64,000 nt of DNA, from positions 3,534,001-3,598,000 of the forward strand of contig NZ_AP025032.1 in the NCBI RefSeq assembly GCF_019973775.1, given 5' to 3'. Shown piece by piece: positions 56,727-64,000 of the stretch (the stretch's first letter is position 1; each line of letters opens with the position of its first letter). The position numbers and the translations under genes were made by a program. The DNA is from Aureimonas sp. SA4125. GTDB lineage: Bacteria; Pseudomonadota; Alphaproteobacteria; Rhizobiales; Rhizobiaceae. The notes below the pieces were generated by a model. That model did no database searches and had not been told where the DNA came from. It was given only the letters and a program-made list of their open reading frames with translations.

Positions 56727-56829
56727 AGTCTCGGGCGATTTATCGAGATCGCCCGAGACTCTAGGTCTTTGCTTGCCGCGCCGGATACTGCGAAAAACCG
56801 GATTCCACTTTTTCGCCCGGCGCTTTAGC
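56724..56829. repeat. Palindromic repeat element, relative of the one at 35074
   Basis: A perfect 16-bp inverted repeat, TAGAGTCTCGGGCGAT / ATCGCCCGAGACTCTA (56724-56763, 8-nt loop), is followed by a second hairpin GCGAAAAA...TTTTTCGC flanked by GCGCCGG and CCGGCGC (56778-56823) and the end GCTTTAG. The inner part (CGAAAAACCGGATTCCAC) matches the complement of the core of the 35079 element. The first three bases are the stop codon of the YciI gene. Could also act as a terminator between convergent YciI and putA. Confidence 0.8.
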
Positions 56830-56916
56830 TGTCGATATGCGGCGCCCGGCTACCGCCAGCAGCTGCCTCCAAGCTCCGCCCGGCTGCTGTGCCGGCTGCC
56901 GTGCATGGCTCGACCT

Positions 56917-59900
56917 CTACGTCTCCATCGCAATCAGGCTGGCATTGCCGCCGGCCGCCGCGGTGTTCGTCGAGATCACCTGCTCGCGCGCGAATCTGGC
57001 GACATAGTTCGGCCCGCCGGCCTTCGGGCCCGTGCCCGACAGGCCCGAGCCGCCAAAGGGCTGGGAGCCGACGACCGCGCCGATGAGATTGCGGTTGACG
57101 TAGATGTTGCCGGTGGTGAGCCGCTCGGTGATCTCGCGGATGGTCTCGTCGATGCGGCTGTGGACGCCGAGCGTCAGGCCGAAGCCGGTGCGCTCGATCG
57201 CCTCGCAGACCTTGCCGAGTTCGTCGGCCTTCCAGGTGACGATGTGGAGAATCGGGCCGAAGACCTCGCGGTCGAGCGCTTCCGCCCGGTCGATCTCGAC
57301 GATGTGCGGGGCGATGTAGTGGCCCTCCGGCGGCAGGTCCACGGGCAGCGTGCCGGCAAAGCGGATGCGCTGCGTCCGGCGCATGCGATCGAGGTGCTCC
57401 TCCAGCATCGCTTTCTGCTCGGCATCGATGACCGGGCCGATGTCGGTCGAGATGTCCGAGGGGTCGCCGATCGATAGCTCGGCTGCGGCGCCCGCGATCA
57501 TCCCCGTCATGCGCTCGGCGACGTCCTCCTGCACGAACAGGAGACGCAGCGCCGAGCAGCGCTGGCCGGCGGAGCGGAAGGCCGAGGTGACGACGTCGTC
57601 GGCGACCTGTTCCGGCAGGGCCGTGGCGTCGACGATGAGGGCGTTGATGCCGCCGGTCTCGGCAATGAGCGGCGCGATCGGTGCGTTGCGGGCGGCGAGC
57701 GCCCGGTTGATGGCAAAGGCGGTCTCCGTCGAGCCGGTGAAGGCGACGGCCGCGGTGGCGTTGTGGCCGACGAGCGCCGCGCCCGTCGCGCCGTCGCCGG
57801 GCGCGAGATGCAGCGTCGTCTCGGCAAAGCCCGCTTCCCTCAGGAGAGCGACGGCCGCGCTGGCGACGAGCGGCGTCTGCTCGGCCGGTTTGGCGACCAC
57901 GACATTGCCGGCGGCGAGCGCCGCCGCGACCTGGCCGACAAAAATCGCCAGCGGAAAATTCCAAGGCGAGATGGCGACGACGACGCCACGCGAGCGGTAG
58001 CGCAGGCGGTTCTCCTCGCCGGTCGGGCCCGGCAGCACGACGGGCGTGTCGAACAGGCGTTCGGCCTCGTCGGCATAGAAGCGGCAGAAGTCGACCGCCT
58101 CGCGGATCTCGGCGATGCCGTCCTCGACGGTCTTGCCGGCCTCGGTCGCGAGCAGCGTCATGAACAATCCGCGGCGTTCCTCCATCAGGTCGCCAGCGCG
58201 GCGAAGGGCCTTCGCCCTTGCCGAAGCCGGCACCCGCTCGGCGCTGGCGACATGGCGGCGTGCCTCGTCCATGAGCTTTGCCGCCCCCGCCGCGGACAGG
58301 GAATGGCTGACCCCGACGAGATGCCCGTCGACGGGCGAGCGGATCGCCGCGCCGGAGGGCGAGTCCGTATGGTCGATATCGCTGCGCGCCTCGAGGTTCG
58401 GCGGCGTCGCCGGACGTTCGGCGAGGAAGGCGGCAAGCGCCTTTCGGTCGCCGAGCTCGACGCCGACGGAATTGCGGCGCTGGCCGAAAATGCCGTCGGG
58501 CAAAGCGATCCTGGGATGGCGCGCCGGGCCGTCGGCCAGAAGGTCGATCGGCCGCTCCAGCAGGCTCTCCACCGGCACGTCGCTGTCGCCGACCTTGGCC
58601 ACGAAAGAGGAATTGGCGCCGTTTTCCAGAAGCCGGCGGACGAGATAGGCCAAGAGGTCGCGGTAGCCGCCGACGGGCGCATAGATGCGGCAGGCGATTG
58701 CCTCGCCCGGCCGCGCCCGCACCGCCTCGTAAAGCGCCTCGCCCATGCCGTGCAGGCGCTGGAACTCGAAGCCGCCGGCATTCTCGCCGGCCATTTCGAG
58801 AATGGTCGCGACCGTCAGGGCATTGTGCGTGGCGAACTGCGGATAGAGCCGCTCGCGCCGGTCGAGCAGGGCCTTAGCGGCGACGAGATAGGAAAGGTCG
58901 GTCGCCGGCTTGCGGGTGTAGACGGGATAGCCGTCGACGCCGCGCTCCTGCGCGTGCTTCACCTCGGTGTCCCAGTAGGCGCCCTTCACGAGCCGCACCA
59001 TCATCTTGATGCCGGCCTCCTCGGCCAGGGCGTCGACATGGTCGATGACGGCGAGCGCGCGCTTCTGGTAGGCCTGGATGGCAAGCCCGAAACCGTCCCA
59101 GCCGGACAGATCGGAGGTGCGCACGACGGCGTCGATGACGTCGAGCGAAAGCTCCAGCCGATCGGCCTCCTCGGCATCGACGGTGAGGTTCAACTGGTAG
59201 CGTTTCGCCCGCATGGCGAGATCGGCGAGCAGCGGCACCAGTTCGGCCATGACGCGCTCGTGCTTCACGGACTGGTAGCGCGGATGCAGCGCCGAGAGCT
59301 TGATCGAGATTCCCGGCCGGTCCGGCAGCCCCTTGTTGCCGGCCATGCGACCGATCGCCTCGATGGCATCGGCATAGGATTTGAAGTATCGCGCCGCATC
59401 CTCGGCGGTGCGGGCGCCCTCTCCCAGCATGTCGTAGGAATGGCGATAGCCCTTCTTCTCCAGCGAACGGGCGCGGTCGAGCGCGTCGCCAATGGTCTCG
59501 CCGAGAACGAACTGCCGGCCGAGAAAGCGCATCGCCTGGCGTGTCGCGGTGCGCACCGCCGGTGCCCCCATGCGCTTGACCATCGAGGAGATGACGCCGG
59601 TCGGCGTCTCGCCCGGCCGGATGATGCGGGCGGAAACGCCGAGCGCCCAGGCGGAGGCCGCCGTCAGCATGCGGTCCTCGCCGCCGTCGTGATGGGCCCA
59701 GTCGCCGGCGCCGATCTTGTCCTCGATCAGCCGGTCCTGGGTGCGCGCGTCGGGAACGCGCAGCAGCGCCTCCGCCAGCACCATCAGCGCCAGGCCCTCG
59801 CGCGTCGACAGTCCGAACTCGCGCAAAAAGTCTTCGACGCCGCCGATGCCGCCGGACTTGCCCCGGATCGCCGCGATGAAGCCGCGCGCCGTCTGGTCGA

Positions 59901-60027
59901 CGGCCGCCTCGTCATGGTGCCAGGCCGCCGCGCTCCGGACGAGCCGGGCGACCGCCTCGTCGTCGTCCGGGGCGAAGGCGGCGGAAAAGGCGGGCACGAA
60001 AGCGGGCATGGGGAGCGAAGATGTCAT
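56917..60027 (-). CDS. putA: Bifunctional proline dehydrogenase / glutamate-semialdehyde dehydrogenase
   Basis: Oxidises proline to glutamate in two steps; peripheral inner-membrane flavoenzyme. The 1036-aa chain has a proline dehydrogenase barrel (about 120-440; for example MMVRLVKGAYWDTEVK and RIYAPVGGYRDLLAYLVRRL) and an aldehyde dehydrogenase domain (about 520-1000) with the catalytic Cys in SAGQRCSALRL and Glu in AETGGINALIVDA. It lacks the N-terminal ribbon-helix-helix of E. coli PutA, so it should not repress itself; the divergent Lrp-type gene is the likely regulator. Start ATG 60027. Confidence 0.96.
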   Translation of the reverse strand: MTSSLPMPAFVPAFSAAFAPDDDEAVARLVRSAAAWHHDEAAVDQTARGFIAAIRGKSGGIGGVEDFLREFGLSTREGLALMVLAEALLRVPDARTQDRLIEDKIGAGDWAHHDGGEDRMLTAASAWALGVSARIIRPGETPTGVISSMVKRMGAPAVRTATRQAMRFLGRQFVLGETIGDALDRARSLEKKGYRHSYDMLGEGARTAEDAARYFKSYADAIEAIGRMAGNKGLPDRPGISIKLSALHPRYQSVKHERVMAELVPLLADLAMRAKRYQLNLTVDAEEADRLELSLDVIDAVVRTSDLSGWDGFGLAIQAYQKRALAVIDHVDALAEEAGIKMMVRLVKGAYWDTEVKHAQERGVDGYPVYTRKPATDLSYLVAAKALLDRRERLYPQFATHNALTVATILEMAGENAGGFEFQRLHGMGEALYEAVRARPGEAIACRIYAPVGGYRDLLAYLVRRLLENGANSSFVAKVGDSDVPVESLLERPIDLLADGPARHPRIALPDGIFGQRRNSVGVELGDRKALAAFLAERPATPPNLEARSDIDHTDSPSGAAIRSPVDGHLVGVSHSLSAAGAAKLMDEARRHVASAERVPASARAKALRRAGDLMEERRGLFMTLLATEAGKTVEDGIAEIREAVDFCRFYADEAERLFDTPVVLPGPTGEENRLRYRSRGVVVAISPWNFPLAIFVGQVAAALAAGNVVVAKPAEQTPLVASAAVALLREAGFAETTLHLAPGDGATGAALVGHNATAAVAFTGSTETAFAINRALAARNAPIAPLIAETGGINALIVDATALPEQVADDVVTSAFRSAGQRCSALRLLFVQEDVAERMTGMIAGAAAELSIGDPSDISTDIGPVIDAEQKAMLEEHLDRMRRTQRIRFAGTLPVDLPPEGHYIAPHIVEIDRAEALDREVFGPILHIVTWKADELGKVCEAIERTGFGLTLGVHSRIDETIREITERLTTGNIYVNRNLIGAVVGSQPFGGSGLSGTGPKAGGPNYVARFAREQVISTNTAAAGGNASLIAMET

Positions 60028-60111
60028 CGGTTGTGTCCGGTTCGAGGGGCCGGTCAGCAATAGCAGGAGCCCGGCCGGCATTCTCGCCAATTTCCCCGGG
60101 AGAAAGCGTGA

Positions 60112-60125
60112 CTTTCGCCGGAAAG
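60112..60125. promoter_or_regulatory. Candidate operator between putA and putR
   Basis: The small palindrome CTTTCGCCGGAAAG lies in the 117-bp divergent gap, 20 bp before putR. Lrp-type regulators bind such short dyads repeated in AT-rich DNA; one site alone is weak evidence. Confidence 0.3.
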
Positions 60126-60144
60126 ACCGTGTAACTCTTGCATT

Positions 60145-60606
60145 ATGAGCAATGCAGACGCCAAAGACCGGCGAATCCTCCACGAGCTCCAGAGCAACGG
60201 GCGCCTCAGCAATCTGGAGCTCGCCGAGCGCGTCCATCTCTCACCGACGGCGACGGCCGAGCGGGTCAAGCGGCTGACGCGGGAGGGCTACATCCTCGGC
60301 TACACCGCGCGCCTGTCGCCCGACAAGCTCGAACGCGGCATGATCGTCTTCGTCGAGGTGAAGCTGGAGCGCACCAGCGACGACGTTTTCGCCGCCTTCG
60401 CCGCCGCCGCCAAGGCCAATCGCGACATCATGGAATGCCACATGGTCGCCGGCGGCTTCGACTATCTGATCAAGGCCCGCGTCAAGGACATGGCGGCGTA
60501 CCGCGCCTTCCTCTCCGACGCGCTCCTCTCTCTCCCCGGCATCCGCGAAACCCACACCTATGCGGTGATGGAGGAGATCAAGAACTCCGCGGCGATCGCC
60601 CTTTGA
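60145..60606 (+). CDS. putR: Lrp/AsnC-family regulator, probable proline-utilisation activator
   Basis: A 153-aa protein with an N-terminal helix-turn-helix (about 1-60, RRILHELQSNGRLSNLELAE then RVHLSPTATAERVKRLTREG) and a C-terminal RAM ligand-binding domain (DIMECHMVAGGFDYLIKARV). In Agrobacterium, Rhodobacter and relatives, PutR is an Lrp-type gene divergent from putA that switches putA on with proline; position and family match. The ATG has weak upstream signal. Confidence 0.9.
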   Translation: MSNADAKDRRILHELQSNGRLSNLELAERVHLSPTATAERVKRLTREGYILGYTARLSPDKLERGMIVFVEVKLERTSDDVFAAFAAAAKANRDIMECHMVAGGFDYLIKARVKDMAAYRAFLSDALLSLPGIRETHTYAVMEEIKNSAAIAL

Positions 60607-60740
60607 CGCTCGCGGGCGAGACGCCGGCCATCCCCGCCTTGCGCGCGTACCGGGGCTCCGCAATACTCAGGGCAGGCCAGCTTACGACAGCCGCCGCCGC
60701 GCATCTGCGCCTCATCGTTCCAGCCAAAGGATTTCGACGA

Positions 60741-61688
60741 ATGCACCTGATCACGAGACTGACCGCCGCCGCGTTCCTGGCCTCGATGACGGCCGGCGCG
60801 GCGTTCGCAGCGGACGATGCCGCCTGCAAGACCGTGCGCTTCTCCGACGTCGGCTGGACCGACATCACGGCGACGACCGCCGTGACCTCGAAGATCCTCG
60901 AAGGCCTCGGCTATGAGCCCGACATCAAGGTCCTCGGCGTGCCCGTCACCTTCGCCTCGATGAAGAACAAGGACATCGACGTCTTCCTCGGCAATTGGAT
61001 GCCGTCCATGGCCGCGGACGTGCAGCCCTATCTCGACGACAAGACCGTCGACAGCGTCAAGGCCAACCTCACCGGCGCGAAATACACCCTTGCCGTGCCG
61101 CAATATCTCTACGACGAGGGCCTGAAGAGCTTTGACGACATCGCCAAGTTCGCCGACAAGCTGGACGGCAAGATCTACGGCATCGAGCCCGGCAATGACG
61201 GCAACCGGCTGATTCTCGACATGATCCAGAAGGACGCCTTCGGCCTTTCCAAGTTCGAGCTGGTCGAATCCTCCGAGCAGGGCATGCTTTCCCAGGTCGC
61301 GCGGGCAACGAAGGGGAACCAGCCGATCGTCTTCCTCGGCTGGGCGCCGCATCCGATGAACAAGAACTTCCAGCTCGCCTACCTTCCCGGCGGCGACGAG
61401 TATTTCGGCCCCGATCTGGGCGGCGCGACCATCTACACCACCACGCGCGCCGGCTACTCGGCCGAGTGCCCGAATGTCGGCAAACTGCTCGCCAACCTCA
61501 CCTTCTCGCTCGACATGGAGAATGCGGTCATGGCGGCTATCCTCGATGACGGCAAGGATCCGGCCGATGCCGCCACGGAATGGCTGAAAGCCAATCCCGA
61601 CGCGCTGACCGAGTGGCTCGCCGGCGTCACGACGCTCGACGGTCAGGATGGCGTGGCTGCCGTGAAGAGCGCCCTCGGCGCCTCCTGA
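60741..61688 (+). CDS. choX: Choline ABC transporter substrate-binding protein
   Basis: Periplasmic binding protein of 315 aa, signal peptide cleaved near AAFAADD. Resembles ChoX (OpuAC family): KTVRFSDVGWTDITATTA near 30, VFLGNWMPSM near 88, aromatic cage residues and VFLGWAPHPMN. Choline import feeds glycine betaine or phosphatidylcholine synthesis in Rhizobiales. First gene of choXWV, 134 bp after putR. Confidence 0.93.
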   Translation: MHLITRLTAAAFLASMTAGAAFAADDAACKTVRFSDVGWTDITATTAVTSKILEGLGYEPDIKVLGVPVTFASMKNKDIDVFLGNWMPSMAADVQPYLDDKTVDSVKANLTGAKYTLAVPQYLYDEGLKSFDDIAKFADKLDGKIYGIEPGNDGNRLILDMIQKDAFGLSKFELVESSEQGMLSQVARATKGNQPIVFLGWAPHPMNKNFQLAYLPGGDEYFGPDLGGATIYTTTRAGYSAECPNVGKLLANLTFSLDMENAVMAAILDDGKDPADAATEWLKANPDALTEWLAGVTTLDGQDGVAAVKSALGAS

Positions 61689-61853
61689 CACGCCCCTTAG
61701 ACGCGACGCCGCCGCATTCCGGACGGGCGGCGTCGCATCGCGGCAGGCCTTCGCACCGCGGCGGCGGGAAGCTGCACCCATGAGTTTCCAGGACGTTTGC
61801 CGGTGCGGCCGGCCGTCCGGCCCATCTCCAGAGACGAGAGCGAACCCCAAGAC

Positions 61854-62696
61854 GTGGAATGGCTTGAACAGCACCGCCTGCCGATCGGCGGCTACGCCGC
61901 CGATTTCGTCGACTGGCTGACCCTCAACTTCACCGGCTTCTTCGATGCGGTGAAGGCGGGGTTGCAGGCCTTCATCGATGCGATCCTCTTCGTCCTGCAG
62001 ACACCGCACCCCTTCGTCGTCGTCGCCGGCTTCGCCGCCATCGCCTATGCCATGCGCCGCTCGGTCCCGATCGCGATCTTCACGGTGCTCGGCTTTCTCC
62101 TGATCATCAATCTCGGCTACTGGAAGGAGACGACGCAGACACTCGCGCTCGTCGTCGCCTCGACGGCCGTGTGCATGGCTGTCGGCGTCCCCGTCGGCAT
62201 CGCCGCGGCGCGCCGGCCCTGGCTCTACGCGGCGCTGCGCCCGGTTCTCGACCTGATGCAAACCATCCCGACCTTCGTCTATCTGATCCCGGCGCTGATC
62301 CTCTTCGGCCTCGGCCTCGTGCCGGGCCTCGTCGCCACGGTCATCTTCGCCCTCCCCTCGCCGATCCGGCTGACGCGGCTCGGCATCGCCTCGACACCGC
62401 TGCAGCTGCTGGAGGCCGGCGACGCTTTCGGCGCGACGCCGATGCAGCGGCTCCTGAAGATCGAGATCCCCTACGCCCTGCCGCAGATCATGGCCGGCCT
62501 GACGCAGACGATCATGCTCTCCCTCTCCATGGTCGTCATCGCAGCCCTCGTCGGCGCCCCCGGCCTCGGCGTGCCGGTGCTGCGCGCGCTGAACTCGATC
62601 AACATCGCGCAAGGCTTCGAGGCGGGTCTGGCCATCGTGCTTCTCGCCATCATCCTCGACCGTTTCTTCCGCGTCGACGAAGGGGGAAGGCGATGA
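61854..62696 (+). CDS. choW: Choline ABC transporter permease
   Basis: Inner-membrane permease of about 280 aa with roughly six helices and a BPD-type loop (EAGDAFGATPMQRLLKIEIP). GTG 61854 (VEWLEQHRLPIGGY) is chosen since homologues begin with a similar MxWLxxHxxPxG block; a TTG at 61797 would add 19 residues. The stop overlaps choV's start (ATGA). The 165-bp gap after choX shows a GC-rich dyad near GGCGTCGCATCGC but no clear terminator. Confidence 0.92.
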   Translation: MEWLEQHRLPIGGYAADFVDWLTLNFTGFFDAVKAGLQAFIDAILFVLQTPHPFVVVAGFAAIAYAMRRSVPIAIFTVLGFLLIINLGYWKETTQTLALVVASTAVCMAVGVPVGIAAARRPWLYAALRPVLDLMQTIPTFVYLIPALILFGLGLVPGLVATVIFALPSPIRLTRLGIASTPLQLLEAGDAFGATPMQRLLKIEIPYALPQIMAGLTQTIMLSLSMVVIAALVGAPGLGVPVLRALNSINIAQGFEAGLAIVLLAIILDRFFRVDEGGRR

Positions 62697-63787
62697 GCAT
62701 GTCCGAAACGTCGCCGACGGCCCCGGAAGCTCCCGGTGCAAAGCCGATCGTCTCCTTCCAGAACGTCTCGATCGTCTTCGGCAAGAAGCCCGAACAGGCC
62801 CTGCCGCTTCTCGACAGCGGCAGCACCCGTGCCGAAATCAACGAGAAGCTCGGCGTCATCCTCGGCGTGGCCAACGCCTCACTCGACATCGCCAGCGGCG
62901 AGATCGCCGTTCTGATGGGCCTTTCGGGCTCGGGCAAGTCGACGCTGATCCGCGCCGTCAACGGCCTTGCCCCGATCACCCGCGGGCGCGTCGTCATCGA
63001 CACCGGACGCGGCGCGGTCGATCCGAAGGAATGCGGCGCCAAGCGCCTGCGGGAGCTTCGGCGGCACGAGGTCGCCATGGTGTTCCAGCAGTTCGCGCTC
63101 CTGCCCTGGCGCAGCGTTGCGGAAAATGTCGGCCTCGGCCTCGAGCTCTCCGGCATGGGCAAGGCAGAGCGGCGCGACAAGGTGATGGCGCAGCTCGACC
63201 TCGTCGGCCTCGGCGACCGCGCGAACTCGCTGGTCGGCCAGCTCTCCGGCGGCATGCAGCAGCGCGTCGGCCTCGCCCGGGCCTTCGCCACCGACGCGCC
63301 GATCCTCCTGATGGACGAGCCCTTCTCGGCCCTCGACCCGTTGATCCGCGCGCGCCTGCAGGACGAACTCCTGGAAATCCAGGCGCGGCTGAGAAAGACC
63401 ATCATCTTCGTCAGCCACGATCTCGACGAAGCCTTCAAGCTGGGCAACCGCATCGCCATCATGGAGGGCGGGCGGATCATCCAGGTCGGCACGGCGCAGG
63501 AGATCGTCCTCAGCCCGGAGAACGACTACGTCTCCGCCTTCGTCGCCCACATGAACCCGCTGAACGTCCTGACCGCAGCCGACGTCATGACCCCGCTCGA
63601 TCGCGGGGGCGCCTCCGCTCCGTCGCGCGTGGCCGGAATGGCCCAGCCCGACACGCCGCTGCGCCGCGTCATGGACGCCGTCTGCGACGACCGCGGCGAG
63701 GTCATCGTCTCCGACAAGGGTCGCATCCTCGGCAAGATCGGCCCGCAGGAGATCGTCGATGCGCTGGGGCGGCACCAACGCAAGTAG
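62693..63787 (+). CDS. choV: Choline ABC transporter ATP-binding protein
   Basis: A 364-aa ATPase. Walker A GLSGSGKSTLIRAVNG (about 80-95), Q-loop VFQQFALLPWRSVAENV, signature LSGGMQQRVGLARAF and Walker B ILLMDEPFSALDP, then a C-terminal tail with a partial CBS-like region (LRRVMDAVCDDRGEVIVSD). The N-terminal PIVSFQNVSIVFGKKPEQAL, then an insert with SGSTRAEINEKLG, is typical of ChoV/ProV type. Coupled to choW by a 4-bp overlap. Confidence 0.94.
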   Translation: MSMSETSPTAPEAPGAKPIVSFQNVSIVFGKKPEQALPLLDSGSTRAEINEKLGVILGVANASLDIASGEIAVLMGLSGSGKSTLIRAVNGLAPITRGRVVIDTGRGAVDPKECGAKRLRELRRHEVAMVFQQFALLPWRSVAENVGLGLELSGMGKAERRDKVMAQLDLVGLGDRANSLVGQLSGGMQQRVGLARAFATDAPILLMDEPFSALDPLIRARLQDELLEIQARLRKTIIFVSHDLDEAFKLGNRIAIMEGGRIIQVGTAQEIVLSPENDYVSAFVAHMNPLNVLTAADVMTPLDRGGASAPSRVAGMAQPDTPLRRVMDAVCDDRGEVIVSDKGRILGKIGPQEIVDALGRHQRK

Positions 63788-63794
63788 TAGCGGA

Positions 63795-64000
63795 CTATGC
63801 CGCCTTCATCGGCATGTCCGGCAATCGCCCTTCGTCGACGGCAAAACACGCCACCTGCGTCGGTCCGTGCTGCTTCAGGAGCGGCAATTCAGTGCGGCAG
63901 CGGTCGTTGGCATAGGGGCAGCGCGGGTTGAAGGAGCAGCCCGTCGGGGGGTTGAACGGCGAGGGTAGCTCACCCGTGAGGCGGATGCGCGTCGCGCGGT
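63795..64000 (-). CDS. Dipeptide/oligopeptide ABC transporter ATP-binding protein, C-terminus (partial)
   Basis: Only the last 67 codons are in the window; the gene continues past the right edge. The segment LTGELPSPFNPPTGCSFNPR, then CPYANDRC, is the Cys-rich C-terminal signature of DppD/DppF and OppD/OppF ATPases (two of the four Cys of their iron-sulfur-like motif pattern are in FNPRC and NDRC). Convergent with choV, with only 7 bp between stops. Substrate class (peptide or nickel) not assignable from this tail. Confidence 0.9.
   Translation of the reverse strand, partial: RATRIRLTGELPSPFNPPTGCSFNPRCPYANDRCRTELPLLKQHGPTQVACFAVDEGRLPDMPMKAA

Noticed and set aside
60558..62741. 727-codon minus-strand frame opposite choX/choW
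   Set aside because: Asp/Glu/Arg/His-rich shadow; plus-strand genes are well-known families.

Overview
This is a GC-rich chromosomal window from an alphaproteobacterium, most likely of the order Hyphomicrobiales (Rhizobiales). Pointers are a fused trpE(G) gene behind a trpL leader peptide, the petABC (bc1) cluster, btaAB betaine-lipid genes with a Pho box, a choXWV choline transporter, a PutA without an obvious N-terminal repressor domain beside an Lrp-type regulator, and Rhizobiales-style small palindromic repeats. I cannot name the genus. Gene content is mostly core: no phage, insertion sequence, CRISPR array, rRNA or tRNA was seen.

Layout. 0.2-4.7 kb (+): lgt, a MidA/NDUFAF7-type methyltransferase, pgeF, an M24-fold protein with degenerate metal ligands and a lipoprotein. 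4.9-10.3 kb: prs, corA, rplY-pth (with a candidate 5' leader), a small secreted protein (-) and ychF. 10.3-12.7 kb: palindromic repeats, a frameshifted OsmC-like gene (-), two MaoC paralogues (+) and apt (-). 12.7-15.7 kb (-): petA-petB-petC with a terminator. 16-19.8 kb (-): two half-size ABC exporters. 20-23.4 kb (+): trmL, Pho-box-controlled btaA-btaB and an OmpW-like porin. 23.5-28 kb: an 84-aa unknown, hemF, a DUF1059 protein, then cca, a NUDIX hydrolase and DUF1285 (-). 28.1-35.1 kb (+): a tightly overlapping MoxR / DUF58 / DUF4159 / membrane amidotransferase-like operon.

35.2-41.4 kb holds a GNAT acetyltransferase, a glutathionyl-hydroquinone reductase, a NUDIX protein, a metallophosphoesterase, BenE and a conserved unknown. 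40.6-45.1 kb (-) is one operon: a Leu-rich leader peptide, leuA, a ThDP-dependent lyase and an alpha/beta hydrolase. Then come a sensor kinase, a CDF transporter, trpL-trpE(G), an EAL protein and fhs, all on the minus strand. 53.6-56.7 kb is an HxlR regulator divergent from five small genes (VOC, SRPBCC, DUF1428, VOC, YciI). 56.9-63.8 kb: putA (-) divergent from putR (+), then choXWV. The right edge cuts a Dpp/Opp-type ATPase gene.

Most interesting signals: (1) two amino-acid leader peptides, trpL and a putative leuL, each with its ATG at the expected transcription start of a promoter just upstream, so both look leaderless; (2) a near-consensus Pho box before btaAB, implying membrane lipid remodelling under phosphate limitation; (3) two related palindromic repeats whose first bases supply the stop codon of the gene they follow; (4) a single-base frameshift in an OsmC-family gene; (5) leuA translationally coupled to an acetolactate-synthase-like enzyme and a hydrolase. 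Nothing here is a clear new defence or mobile system. All function calls rest on motif and family recognition by eye.
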